Source: Viscum album
Lineage: Eukaryota; Streptophyta; Magnoliopsida; Santalales; Viscaceae
Direction: 5' to 3'
Length of the DNA stretch: 64,000 nt
NCBI GenBank assembly: GCA_963277665.1
Contig: OY728143.1
Span: 229,019,591-229,083,590 of the forward strand
A model generated the notes under the pieces. The model saw nothing but the letters and a program-made list of their open reading frames with translations. It made no database searches and was not told the origin of the DNA. This document shows positions 35,560 to 47,914 of the stretch, in pieces (positions within the stretch are counted from its first letter, which is position 1; each line of letters begins with the position of its first letter). Position numbers and translations under genes: made by a program.

Positions 35560-36113
35560 ATATCAAACCCTACAATGACACTTGCTGAGGTGACCCAAGA
35601 AAAACATATACACATATATCATCATATTATATAAATATTTACTAAATATATAAAAAATTTATACCCCAAACCTAAGGGTATTTTAATTGTTCTCAGACAA
35701 ATATTCCATTTATTAATCAAATGTTATTTAAAAACCATGTAAATATTCTAAAAACATGGTTCCCTTCATGATATAACACAATTAAAACCCATCATCATAA
35801 CCTATAGAAATGGAAATATATGAAGGGATGAGCTTAATTTCCCAGTAAGGGTAATCATGGTATAGAAAAATTATTGATCATAACTGAGACTATGATTAGT
35901 ATAAGGGAATGAAATAACAATAATTGTATACCACCATAAAATATGAAAATAAAACCAATAGTTTCACAGAATAGAAATATGGTGTCATGGTATAAGTCTG
36001 AGTCATAACATAATACAATAACGATAAGTGTGTTGAAACATCAATTAGTTATGAGCCGTGAGAGAATAACCATGAAATTTCAACATGGATAAAATGTTTG
36101 GAACATATATAAT
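35560..36113 (-). repeat. Element E LTR, part 1
   Basis: TATCAAACCCTACAATG (35561-35577) resembles the primer-site/LTR junction of D (GATACCAACTGTAGCATCC), placing the 5' LTR end about here. GAAGGGATGAGC...CCCAGTAAGGG near 35822 parallels a landmark in the A and D LTRs (AAAGGGTGAGCAGAAGGCCCAGTAAGG in D). The solo LTR splits it at 36113. Assignment is by eye and the left edge is approximate. Confidence 0.45.
36109..36113. repeat. Target-site duplication of solo LTR, left
   Basis: ATAAT, identical to 40177-40181. It fixes the solo LTR's ends exactly. Confidence 0.9.
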
Positions 36114-37776
36114 TATAAGGCCCAGGACTTAAACCTTACTTAATATTGAATTAAATGAATAATTCACATTGAGGATCTTTTCATGTTTAGAGTTTTAGAG
36201 AATTAGAACATAACTATTACATCTCAAAACATTACAAAGTAGACACTTCTACTAAGTTTCCATAGAATATAAAACTCTTAAAAAGAAACATGTCTACTTC
36301 CATGTTTTATATAGCATGACTTTCTCTTGATCCCATCCTTGACCCTATTCCACATTAAGTCCTGTGAAAAACATTTCAAAAAACTTGGGGTGAGCATAAA
36401 AATCTCAATAAGGGATACACAAAGAATGAAAACTGTTAGTTTTCAAACATCAAGTAAACCATGTATACTTTATCAAAGTAATATTGTCACCTTCATGAGG
36501 TAGTAAAAACTCTTCACTGAATAAAATATCATTACTTACCCTTTTGTAACCAAAAGATTACCATAAAACTCTTATAAAGAATACATAACATATAAAGGTA
36601 AATTGGTACATAAACATACTTAAGTGGAATAACCATACGGTCGACTTCCACACTTATCACTTAATGGAATAGACATACGACCAACTTCCATACATACTTA
36701 ATGGAATATTTATACGGCCGACTTCAATACCCAATGCATTGGAGGTTATAATGTAACCACCCATCCTGGTATTCATGGCACCACCCGTCATATGGTTTAT
36801 CACGTAACCACCCATCAAATGTCCAAGTACCAATATAAAATCATAAAACATAAAACAACTATAATGGAAAGAAAACATTTCCACACTTTGATCAAAATAT
36901 ATCACATAAATATATTGACATAAAAAATCCATTATAAAAACCATTTTAAATACCAAAATACATAAAAGAGTATATTTTATTTATTTCATTTTAAAAACAT
37001 TATGGCTTGTTGAGGAAGCCAAAGACCAAATAATACTCGTGGTGGCAGAGAAGTCGTTGTCGCCGCATATGTACGACAAAAACATTCCCTTTTGTCGTTT
37101 AGTAAAATTTTTCATATAAAAATATTCCTTTTGAATAAACATAAAAGTAAAAGGGGTTTATACACCGTATTAAAGAAAGTGGTGTATAAAACAAAAATAT
37201 GCCTCAATGAAAGGATATTGAGACGAAGTCCCTTACCTCGGGTCCGACTTGACTCGATCGTTCTTTAATGACCTGAATAATAAACATGAGTTAATTTATA
37301 CTTTCTTAATAACCTTATTCAAGTTCATTATTACTTTTATATCACATATTATCATGTTATAAACATTATGTAATCATTTAAGTTAATAATGTTTGTTTTG
37401 TCGATAATTGGTTCTTAAGTCGAAAGTGGACTTCTTACAATTACATGTTGTTCGCGTGGTAAAAGGTTATTTATATATAAAATTAAATTCCTGATTTGGA
37501 TATCATATATATCATATATATCCAGCATATAAATGTATTTATAATATTACATAATCATGTAGAGGTATCAAATAAAATGCACCGTTCATGGAGACGGTAA
37601 GCCGTACGTACGCATGAACGCTACTTTCATTTCTTTGTCATATTAATGGAATTAAAACTAAATGAGAGGTATGTATATTTTAATTCCATAATTATATTCC
37701 TCATTTATATGTAACATACATTATATATATCCATTATAAATATGTACTTATAATAGTACATTACATTTAGGGATAA

Positions 37777-37841
37777 GAAATGAAATGCACCGTTCATGGA
37801 GACGGTAAGCCGTACGTACGCATGAACGCTACTTTCATTTC
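37777..37841 (-). repeat. 65-bp hairpin in solo LTR
   Basis: GAAATGAAA and TTTCATTTC arms with an inner GTTCATG/CATGAAC stem and CGTACGTACG core, the same length and design as at 7541-7605. A second copy with one damaged arm lies at about 37570-37633. Confidence 0.75.
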
Positions 37842-38540
37842 TATCTCATACATTAATGGAAAGAAATAATAATGATATATAGGTATATTATAATTCCAGT
37901 AGAACATCATATATAATAACTTTAAATCCATCCTTTATACGTCCCACATATGGCATTAACGAATCACATCACTTTGAGGGGGCGGTATTCCGCACTTCCT
38001 AAAATGAAATTATCGTGTATACCCATAATGGAAGCCATAAAGGTATGCCATAAATAAAAAAACAGAAGCTTAAGGAAAACATAAACATATTATATATCAT
38101 ATATAAATATATTGACATCTTAATGGCCACATTTTAAGGTGTTATATGAGTGTTGAACAATCATCGTTTCGTGAGGCAGAAATTCGCCATCCACAGAAAC
38201 AGTATGTTCTTTAACCATTAGATGTAGGTGTGTGTAAGTGTAGCTCGAATACTTCTTATAAAAACATCCTATTATATTGAAGATACTGTATTTGTTACAA
38301 AAGAAATGAATAAAAAACATTTAGGGGTTGGAGAAGCAAAATAAAACAAAAGGACTCAAGTGAAGACATTACCTTAAAATCGGGTAACTCTCTTAGATTT
38401 GAGATCAAAGGCTTCCTTGGGAAGACTTCTGCCCAAAGTTAGGATTCAAGGAGTAATATAGGGATGTGGAGAGACAAAATGGGTAGGGGTTGGAGAAGCT
38501 GAAGGCTTTGGAAGTGTGGGTAAGGAGGTAGAGGTGGAAG

Positions 38541-38549
38541 CCTTTTATA
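38541..38549 (-). promoter_or_regulatory. TATA box of solo LTR
   Basis: TATAAAAGG on the - strand, in the same pyrimidine-rich context as 6623-6630. Transcription from it would run left, towards lower coordinates. Confidence 0.7.
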
Positions 38550-40176
38550 AGAGGAGAGGAGGGGCACTTTTGGAAAGTAAGGAAATGTTACTTTATTTTA
38601 GAATGAGTTTCGGATTTTAATGGTCCCACATTGAGGTGTTTCTAGGATAATGTGATAAGGGTTCGAAATACACCCATCCAACAGATTTTAGACATGTGTA
38701 GGTCATAGATTTTACATTATCATTTCATTTTATTTAAATCCTTTATTAATGAAGTAATCACTGCATCATCATGATTTCATAAATAATTTAATTTATTTAA
38801 TGTCTATAAATTATAAACAAAATATCATGATTTATGAAATATTTTTATATTTATAATTAATATTTATAGTCAAAAATCTGACTTGTATAACCCCATGTAA
38901 AAATTGTTTTAGTAAAACAACTCATGTTTGTGTCATTTTAATTTTAACATTAAATAAAAAGTTATTAATGTCATTTTCCAACCAAAGTGGCTTCATGGGG
39001 TCCCCAAGTTGACCCATGGATTTTATTGGTCGGTCATGACACATCCAATGAGGTTAGGACATGTTTCAAGTTCATTTCATATTATTACAACATTATTTTT
39101 ACCTTAAATTACACTAATTACCTCTAATCTCGATTAAAACTTAATAAGTTACTATTCATCAAAAAATTATTTTAATCCCATTGAACCACATTTTACTTCT
39201 AAATGACAACCATTTATGTCGGATTTTTGAAATTCAAAACACAGAGGTGGTTAAATTTCATTTAAACGAAAAATCAGTTTTTTAAGTACCACTTAATGGT
39301 TTCACTATTCATCAACAATTGTAGTTTTTCAGAAAAATACACAAACTTCACCCTACGCTATATTTGATATTCCGAATTCAAAAATGAATTCCATTTTAAA
39401 AAATTCAAAACATATAATTTTCATTAATTAATTTCATAATTAATTCCCACTATCAGAGCAAATAGCGTGTTTTTATGAAACAATAAGTATCAAAAGATTG
39501 ACACTAGTTTAAGTCCGATTTCAATGTGAAATTAATTTCAAATACCACAATTGGTTTTATTGGTAAAAATATATTCTAATTTCACTTTAAAACCAATTCA
39601 AAAGATAATATAATCATATAAACAAATTATATTAAAAATAGGTTTTGAATTAAAATACAACATTTTACACTATTCATTAAAAAATGAACTTTATCGAAAA
39701 AATACCAAATATTTACACAAAGTAAATTTTGATGTCCCGATTCTAAAAAAGAGTTATATTTGGTCCAATAGAATTTATAATAGTGATCAAAACTATATTT
39801 AATGACGGTTCTCCATCAAAAGGTGATAAGTGAACCTTTAGTGAAAATTAGGGTATAAATGCCTAAAATTGAATTCTTTCCATATTTTAAGCCTTTATCT
39901 TTTATTGGATAAATGTAAAAACATTTAAAAATCATATATAATCATATTTTAGTTATTTCTATCAATTCCCACCAATACAACGGCTACATGTTAACTACCA
40001 TTTAAAATAATATTATTATATTACTAGTGTGCAACTTAAGATTTCAAAGAAACTCTTTGTTGCGTATCGGGTATGCTATCGAACATAGAAACGCCTTTAA
40101 TGTAAAATTAATATTTAATTCATAAATATTCATAAATATGAAAATGTTTTATTCCTTATTTACTTGGGATGTTACA

Positions 40177-40181
40177 ATAAT
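40177..40181. repeat. Target-site duplication of solo LTR, right
   Basis: ATAAT, identical to 36109-36113. Confidence 0.9.
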
Positions 40182-40463
40182 CATATAAAACCGATTCTAT
40201 TATCCATGATTATATTTTATACCGTAGTCACATTGTGAAGATAGACCAATATTTGATTGAGTTCACTTTGTATTCCATATAATCCTTTGTGGTAACAGTC
40301 TCCTTGTGGATTAAGCTGACTCCATTACCACTTATATGTTATCTAAATATATATAGAGTTTTAATGAATTAAATTAAGGGACATATAACTTCATTCAAAC
40401 CCATCACAAAGTTAAAACAATATAAATGTTCCCTTTAATAATATAAATTAAACATATGTTCAA
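40182..40463 (-). repeat. Element E LTR, part 2
   Basis: This AT-rich remnant between the solo LTR and array D has phrases such as TAGTCACATTGTGAAG and GGTAACAGTCTCCTTGTGG that loosely repeat, like the promoter-side repeats of the A and D LTRs. It is inferred to be the continuation of 35560-36108. It holds no gene. Confidence 0.4.
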
Positions 40464-41289
40464 TATAGCATACCTCCTTTTTATCACATAAACATTCATT
40501 ACATTTTACAAAACCGAGGATCTTTAAGGTTTAGTGTCTTGGAAACCAGGAACTTAAAACATGAAAACATAAAACATTCTTCTTAAACACTTGAAAGGCT
40601 TCTCCTCATGTTCATCCTAGGTTCATTACTACATCTCATAACCTGGGGACATACATCAAAATAAAGGGTGAGCAGAAGGCCCAGTAAGGAAAACAAGAGA
40701 AACATTTAACATGCGAACTTGAGATACATCAACTATGTCATGAAAAAGAACTTTAAGGCATGAGAAAGAATCATGTGGAATATCATAATAAAAATAACAT
40801 TTTTTATAACTTGAAGATGTGGCTACAACATTTAATATTTATAATCATTTCGTTTCACCAAGGTCCATCCCCAAGGTGTCATTAAAAATTACCAAGGTTA
40901 TTCACCAAGGTATCAGTCTAAAAGGTCATCTCTAGAGATTAAGTCTTTACCCAATGCATTGGAGCGCTATCTGGGCGCACCCTTGACATGTCGTTATTAT
41001 CATGTGAGCCACATATATCATCATCAATCATTTCATAAACAACCTATATAGCATCAAAAAAATGGGTTTCATTTCATAATCATAACGTTTTAAAAACATC
41101 TTTAAAGACATGATCTTTATGTCACTTTAAACCCATGGAAAGGGAAAGAGGGTTTCATGTATGTAAATCCCAGAATTTAAAATAGAACATTTTGGTATAA
41201 AATTTAATACCCATATAGAAGAGATAGCTTTGAGTATTAACTTAATAAAATACAAGAACTTTAGAAAAAGAGAGAGACATTTTGAGACG

Positions 41290-42310
41290 GAAATTCTGCA
41301 GCATAACGGCTATGTTTCGGGGTCTTAGAAAACATTGAAAAGAGAGGGGACATGGGTCAAACAATCATAAATGGCCCATAAAATTGTAGAGGGACAGAAT
41401 ATAAGGGATTTATGAACATTGTAATGAAATTTGAAAGATGTACCATATGAAATGAAGAACATTAAAGGAAGAAAAAAAAATAGATTCCTCTTATGAAAAT
41501 TCGGTAGCCTAACGGTGTCACTTAAACTTCAACCAAAAATGAATTGATGAGATCAAAAAGGGTCTCTCATCATATGAACATAAATGATCATTATGATAGG
41601 TATAGAGGTCATACCCCCACATAATAAGAATGAACTTCAAAGACTTGACATGGAATTAGAACTTTGAAAAAGGAGAAAGGTGAAAGAACCACTTAAAAAT
41701 TCGGCAGCCTAACGGCATCACATAAAACATCAAAATACTGAATTGAAGATATCAAATGGGGTCTATCATCATATGATAATAAAATATAAGTATGATATAT
41801 ATAGAGATAATACCCCAACATAATAAAAAGGAACTTGAAAGCCTTAACATGATTGTGGAACTTCAAACGAGAAGGGTAAAAGAACCACTAAAAATTTCGG
41901 CAGCCTAACGGCATCACATAAAACTTCAGAATACTTAATTGAAGAGATAAAATGTGGTCTCTCATAATATGATCATAAAAGATCAGTATTATATATATAT
42001 ATCATACCCCAACATAATAAAAATGAACTTGAAATAATTGACATGAAAGTAGAACTTCAAAACGAGAAGGGGGAAGAACCACTTAAAAATTCGGCAGCCT
42101 AACGGCGTCACTTAAAACTTCAAAATACTGAATTGAAGAGATCAAATGGGGTATCTCATCATATGATCATAAAAGATAAGTATGATAAATTTTGAGATCA
42201 TACCCCAACATAATAAAAAGGAACTTGAAATACTTTACATGAAAATAGATCTTGAAAAATGAGAAGAGAGAAAGAATCTGTTACAAATATTGCGGCAGCC
42301 TAACGACGCC
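41290..42310 (-). repeat. About 200-bp leader repeats in D LTR 1 (six units)
   Basis: Each unit has the GC-rich core CGGCAGCCTAACGGC (variants) on the + strand, followed by CATCATATGATCATAAAAGA-like and CCCCAACATAATAAAAA-like segments. Cores lie near 41297, 41501, 41701, 41897, 42091 and 42291, spaced 194-204 bases. They lie just downstream of the TATA box, so they would be transcribed in the RNA leader. Confidence 0.88.
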
Positions 42311-42625
42311 ACTTAAAACATCATAAAACGAAATAATGAGAGTAAGAGGGGATCTATAATTATGTGAACATTAAAAGGGAAGTAAGAGGAGTATAAAATA
42401 ACACCCTTTAACATAAGAACATGGAGCATAAAAGAAATTACATAAAAGATATTTCTTGAAAAGAAAGTGAGAGATCGGATCCCTTACCATAAAATGTAAC
42501 TCTTAAAACTCAAAGGTTGGGACCTTGAGGGCTTGGGGCACCTTGGGAGGAATCCGTGGGAGGTAATGGGACCCGAACTTCGTTGCGGGGGAGTGGGGAG
42601 TCGAATGGATGAGAGGATTTCTTGG

Positions 42626-42634
42626 TATTTATAG
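42626..42634 (-). promoter_or_regulatory. TATA box of D LTR 1
   Basis: CTATAAATA on the - strand, followed by CCAAG, is a textbook plant TATA sequence. It is identical in all three D LTRs at the same relative place. Confidence 0.78.
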
Positions 42635-43569
42635 GGAAAGTGAGAGGACAAGGCATTAATGGCCAAGGGACACCTCATTAGTGGTTTTGGCAAAACCATG
42701 GGCTTGCCAGTGGTATTTTCCCATGGTATTGGCCACTTGGGACACATAATACCTTATCTTACTATTCATAAGTCGACAATATTGATTACATACTTAATAC
42801 ATCATTTAATGATATCATTAAACACTTGTAACTTAAAAACTGTATTTTCACTATTCATTGAAAATTCAACTTTCTCAGAATAATCCCAAAATTTCACCTT
42901 AACCAAATATCAATGCTCTGATTTCAAAAATGAAATCCATTTTATAAAAATAATTTTCTAAATATTTTTAATTAAATTTTTAATTAAAAACACTATTCAT
43001 CGAAAATTCATTTTTTCAGAAAAATCCCCAAAAAATACCTTAACATAATGTCGATGCTCTGAGTTCAAAAATGAAGTCCATTTTATAAAAAAAAAATTCT
43101 AAATATTTTTAATTAAATTTTTAATTAAAAAACACTATTCATCTGAAAAAACTAATACTTGAATAATAATTTATGAAACTGTCATTTAACCATTTTATGG
43201 AATCACATTACTTAATCAAAGTGCCTAGCTTATTTTAATAGTTTCTTTAAGTGAGATTACTAATCCATTTGGTCACATTACTAATCCTAAGCATAAAATA
43301 ACTATTCATAATTTACTATTCATCAAAAATTAAGTTGATCTTATTAGACCCTAAATTTTGTACTGAACATAATTGTAGAAGACCATTTTTTGAAAATCAT
43401 TACACATTTTTAATTACTTAAGGTTTACCTAAACATTTTTAAAATATCTTTTTTCTAAAATTCATCAAAATTATGCATACTATGTTTATCCAGACATTTG
43501 AAAATTCATAAACTTCATCATAAGAAGAAATCAAAATTTTTATTTAAAACAAATTATTACACAAGGCAG

Positions 43570-43839
43570 TTACTGTCTCCTTACATAGCCCCTTATCACA
43601 CCAGCATAGGACCTAAGTGTGAGGTGTGATAAGGTGAGAGAATCCGAGGGAGGATCAGCCAACATTGCACGAGTTGTAATTTCTATCAGTTTGAACTTCT
43701 CACGAAGGCGATCCCGTTCTATCTTTATACGATGAAGTTCAGCTTGGGTTTGGTCCAGATCAAAGCCCAGTGGTGCTACCTCCTTCACAAGTTCTGTTAG
43801 ATGGGCTTCGATCGGTCCAAGACTACTGGGTGAGGCCAT
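43570..43839 (-). CDS. 89-codon ORF in U3 of D LTR 1, unknown function
   Basis: It starts MASPSSLGPIEAHLTEL about 235 bases inside the LTR start and ends RSYAGVIRGYVRRQ. The middle (residues about 28-55) is rich in charged residues with a leucine/isoleucine pattern (ELHRIKIERDRLREKFKLIE) that suggests a short coiled coil. No membrane segment or known domain is seen. The same frame is intact in LTR 3 and broken by one stop in LTR 2. It lies upstream of the D TATA box, so it would be expressed only from readthrough or another promoter, and would be at the 3' end of the element RNA. Differences between copies are mostly non-synonymous, so these copies are not under visible constraint; the ancestor may have been. 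Confidence 0.5.
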   Translation of the reverse strand: MASPSSLGPIEAHLTELVKEVAPLGFDLDQTQAELHRIKIERDRLREKFKLIEITTRAMLADPPSDSLTLSHLTLRSYAGVIRGYVRRQ

Positions 43840-44073
43840 CGAATCTTCTTTCTATATTAATTAACCAAGATTACTTGTATTTAGAGAAAATAATTGAATC
43901 ATTTAGTTTACAGCGATCATATTGACCAATGGTCATATAACAGTCAAAACCCAACGGTCTCATTTTAATTATACTCATGTTATCAAATGAAACATTTTTG
44001 TAAGTATAAAAATAAAATAAAACAACACACAAAATTATGAAACAAGATTTATTCAAAATTACGGGTCTTTACA

Positions 44074-44089
44074 ATCTTCCCCCCTTAAG
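44074..44089 (-). other. Polypurine tract of D, between internal 1 and LTR 1
   Basis: CTTAAGGGGGGAAGAT on the - strand directly precedes TGTAAAGACCCG. Upstream it reads AATTGCGAGGATG, nearly the same as beside the tract of element A. Confidence 0.9.
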
Positions 44090-45404
44090 AAATTGCATCC
44101 TCGCAATTTTTAAAATTGGGTTTTGAAATTTTATTGAAAGCCCCACATAGAAAAAGGAGTCAGTAAAACTATTACTTTAAAAGAAAGAAAGGGAAGTACA
44201 AAGGTCACCTGAGTTAACCCATACTAGGATCCCATGTAGGAAAACATGGACATGGAGGAAAAAACCAAGGGTCACATTATAAGGGAGGGTGATAGAAAAC
44301 ATGATTAGGAGAAAGTTAACCATAAGAAAATCCCAAACTTACGATGTGTGTAAACGGTCTTTGATTACCTAGTAGGAAACGTAAACCAACAAAGTTTTTG
44401 TTTTACTTTCCTTTTCATAATTTTGAGGAATTCATTTACTACATAGAACAAAAACATAAGAAAATATACCTACCTTCAAATAGAGTTTCAACCTTTAATA
44501 AGTCCCTACCAACACTAATCTTTTCTCCAAATGATAAGAATTCAAAAACACTTGGTCTCATAAAAAGCATAAGAATCATATTCTATAGAATCACATAATC
44601 CAAAAAAGATTAACTATCTATTTCTTCTATCTTTAAACATTATCCCAAAAATAGAAAGGTTAAGGTAAAACAACTCTTCAAAAAGAAAGAATCCCATAGG
44701 AATGGAAACTAATTTTAAATCTTCAAAGTTCCATGGTACTACCCAAAGTTCATCATAGACCATTCCATAAATAACGGACTTTAAAATTCTTCAAAATAAA
44801 CCAAACTAAGATTGAAACCCAAATACAAGAAGGATTAGATAACATAGTCTTCCAAAATAAACTTCATTGTTCATCTCCAAACAACATCAACCACTCCTAA
44901 CATCTTATAACAAAAGTATCTAACCTAAACATATTTTACTCAAGATAGGTTAATCATTCCCATAAGTAACCTAAATTACTATAATTCCACCTTAAATTCA
45001 TCGATTCTTTAAAATATAAGTCAACCTTACTCCTCAATGAAAATACCGTAGTAATCTATTTACCGCAATCATATAGGGTCCCCAAAATAGTGAACGTCTT
45101 CCAAAATAATAATCATCTTTTAATCCTCTAATCATCCCTGTCATATTAATATGGCAATCGTCGCATTTCCTATCACATTGGTTTTTGGGGAATGTTCTTC
45201 CATTTCCCACCATTAACTAAGAAGAGAAAGCATAATTAGGGGCTTAAGTACTTATCCAATAATCATGAAAAGGAACTGAAAGCATATAAGGATAACGTGT
45301 AGAATAAAATTATACCCTAACTTGTGATCCCCTAGGTTCCCATATAGGTTATCCATGATCATATATTCTTATGTGAATATTTATATTATTTTATCTTTGT
45401 TCCT

Positions 45405-45626
45405 TTAACAATGGTTCATACTAAGCTTATGAATTTTCCAAATCATATCCCACGGGAGTGTCGTAACCAAGAGTGCAGCAAGGCCCGTTGTCGTGTACCA
45501 GTTCCCGTTCGAATCTAGCACAAAGCGGTGTTTTCGGGTTTTACCCCTATGTACATCTGTGCCAGAGCCACCTCTACCTGCTCGTATCCAGACAGGGATG
45601 TATTTGCTTGGAAACCCCCTACTCAA
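45405..45626 (-). CDS. 73-codon ORF next to D primer site, unknown function
   Basis: It begins MSRGFPSKYIPVWIRAGRGG and ends KIHKLSMNHC. It is basic, with Gly, Arg and Lys rich segments and no recognised domain. Its position, shortly after the primer site in reading order, is where gag would begin. The copy in internal region 2 (50686-50907) has the same length and both ends, but about ten amino-acid differences. It may be a gag-start relic, a packaging signal that happens to be open, or chance. Confidence 0.35.
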   Translation of the reverse strand: MSRGFPSKYIPVWIRAGRGGSGTDVHRGKTRKHRFVLDSNGNWYTTTGLAALLVTTLPWDMIWKIHKLSMNHC

Positions 45627-45725
45627 TACTCACCAAAATACCAGGAAGATTTCTTATATTTAAACATTTATATAGGGGTCTTCCTAGAGTTTTCATTTCC
45701 TAATTTCCACAAATAACTAAACTAT

Positions 45726-45737
45726 CCTTTGATACCA
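45726..45737 (-). other. Primer-binding site of D internal region 1
   Basis: TGGTATCAAAGG on the - strand, two bases inside the end of LTR 2. It matches the initiator tRNA-Met site at 10 of 12 bases. The copy at 51007-51018 is identical. Confidence 0.88.
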
Positions 45738-46564
45738 ACTATAGAATCCTGCTTTTTTATCACATAAACTTTCATTACATTTTACAAAACCGAGGATCTT
45801 TAAGGTTTAGTGTCTCAGAAACCAAAAACATAAAACATGAAAACATAAAATATTCTTCTTAAACACTTGAAAGGCTTTTACCCATGTTCATCCTAGGTTC
45901 ATTACTGCATCTCATAACCTGGGGACATACATCAAAAGAAAGGGTGAGCAGAAGGCCCAGTAAGGGAAATAAGAGAAACATTTAACATGTTAACTTGAGA
46001 TACATCAACTATGTCATGAAAAAGAACATTGAGGAATGAGAAAGAATCATGTGGAATATCATAATAAAAATAAAATTTTTTATAACATGAATATGTGGCT
46101 ACAACATTTAATATTGAAAATCATTTCGTTTCACCAAGGTCCATCCCCAAGGTGTCATTAAAAATTACCAAGGTTATTCACCAAGGTATCAGTCTAAAAG
46201 GTCATCTCTAGAGATTAAGTCTTTACCCAATGCATTGGAGCGCTATCTGGGCACACCCTTGACATGTCTTTATTATCATTTGAGCCACAAATATCATCAT
46301 CAATAATTTCATAAACAACCCATATAGCATAAAAGAAATGGGTTTCATTTCATAATCATAACGTTTTAAAAATAGCTTTAAAGACATGATCTTTATGTCA
46401 CTTTAAACCCACGGAAAGGGAAAGAGGGTTTCATGTATGTAAATCCCAGAATTTAAAATAGAAAAATTTGGTATAAATGTGAATACCCATATAGAAGAGA
46501 TATCTCTGAGTATTCACTTAATAAAATAAAAGAACTTTAGAAAAAGAGAGAGACATTTTGAGAC

Positions 46565-47590
46565 GGAAATTCTGCAGCATAACGGCTATGTTTCGGGGTC
46601 TTAGAAAACATTGAACAGAGAGGGGACATGGGTCAAAAAATCATAAATGACCCATAAAACAGTAGAGGGATAGAATATAAGGGATTTATGAACATGGTAA
46701 GGAAATTTGAAAGATGTACCATATGAAATGAAGAACATGAAAGGAAGACAAAAAAATAGATTCCTCTTATGAAAATTCGGTTGCCTAACGACGTCACTTA
46801 AACATCAACCAAAAATGAATTGATGAGATCAAAAATGGTCTCTCATCATATGAACATAAATGATCATTATTATAGGTATAGAGGACATACCCCCACATAA
46901 TAAGATTGAACTTCAAAGACTTTACATGGAATTAGAACTTTAAAAAAGGATAAAGATGAAAGAACCACTTAAAAATTCGGCAGCCTAACGGCGTCACATA
47001 AAACATCAAAATACTGATTTGAAGAGATCAAATGGGGCCTCTCATAATATGATCATAAAATATCAGTATGATAGATATAGAGATCATACACCAACATAAT
47101 AAAAAGGAACTTGAAAGCCTTAACATGAAAGTGGAACTTGAAAACGAGAAGGGTGAAAGAACCACAAATATTTTCGGCAGCCTAGCGGCGTCACATAAAA
47201 CATCAAGATACTGAATTGAAAAGATCAAATGGGGTCACTCATCATATGATCATAAAAGATCAGTATTATAGATATAGATATCATACCCCAACATAATAAA
47301 AATGAACTTGAAAGAATTGACCTGAAAGTAGAACTTCAAAACGAGAAGGGGGAATAACCACTTAAAAATTCGGCAGCCTAACGGCGTCACTTAAAACATC
47401 AAAATACTGAATTGAAGAGATAAAATGGGGTCTCTCATCATATGATCATAAAATATCAGTATGAAAAATTTAGATATCATACCCCAACATAATAAAAAGG
47501 AACTTGAAATACTTTACATGAAAATAGATCTTGAAAAATGAGAAGGGAGAAAGAATCTGTTACAAAAATTTCGGCAGCCTAATGGCGCCA
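46565..47590 (-). repeat. About 200-bp leader repeats in D LTR 2 (six units)
   Basis: Cores lie near 46573, 46777, 46977, 47174, 47370 and 47571, the same count and spacing as LTR 1. So the array predates the tandem duplication and has not changed in number. Confidence 0.87.
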
Positions 47591-47905
47591 CTTAAAACTT
47601 CATAAAACGAAATAATGAGAGTTAGATGGGATCTATCATTATGTGGAAATGAAAAGGGTAGTAAAAGTAATATAAAAGAACACCATTTAACATAAGAACA
47701 TGGAGCATAAAAAAAATTACATAAAAGAAATTTCTTGAAAAGAAAGAGAGAGATCGGATCCCTTACCTTAAAACGTAACTCTTAAAACTCAAAGGTTGGG
47801 ACCTTGAGGGCTTGGGGGAACCTTGGGAGGACTCCGTGGTAGGTAATGAGACCCGAACTTCGTTGGGGGAGAGTGGGGAGTCGAATGGATGAGAGGATGG
47901 CTTGG

Positions 47906-47914
47906 TATTTATAG
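47906..47914 (-). promoter_or_regulatory. TATA box of D LTR 2
   Basis: CTATAAATA on the - strand, as in LTRs 1 and 3. This promoter would transcribe towards LTR 1's internal partner at lower coordinates. Confidence 0.77.

Larger units (their letters stand above)
36114..40176 (-). mobile_element. Solo LTR of the element A family (4,063 bp)
   Basis: On the - strand it starts TGTAACATCCC and ends GGGCCTTATA, matching the A 3' LTR over its whole length (4996-9017). It keeps the TATA box, both 65-bp hairpins (about 37570-37633 and 37777-37841) and the GGAAGTCG blocks (36625-36800, three copies here). No internal region adjoins either end, and a perfect 5-bp duplication ATAAT flanks it, so it formed by LTR-LTR recombination after insertion. 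It lies within the old E LTR. It proves that the family's termini are TG...TA. Confidence 0.95.
40464..44073 (-). repeat. D LTR 1 (3,610 bp)
   Basis: On the - strand it starts TGTAAAGACCCG (44073) and ends GGTATGCTATA (40464). In transcription order it has: an 89-codon frame (43839-43570), a duplicated U3 block with CACTATTCATCGAAAA words (42850-43140), a TATA box (42634-42626), six repeats of about 200 bp (42310-41290), and a leader tail with the CAGAAGGCCCAGTAAGG landmark near 40675. Landmarks correspond to LTRs 2 and 3. Confidence 0.93.
44074..45739 (-). mobile_element. D internal region 1 (1,666 bp, no gag or pol)
   Basis: Polypurine tract at the right end on the map (44074-44089; AAGGGGGGAAGAT on the - strand), primer site at the left end in reading order (45726-45737). 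Between them is AT-rich sequence with no retroelement protein motif in six frames. The part nearest the primer site (45405-45700) is less AT-rich and strongly conserved with internal region 2. Much of it also matches the internal region of element C. Confidence 0.9.
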
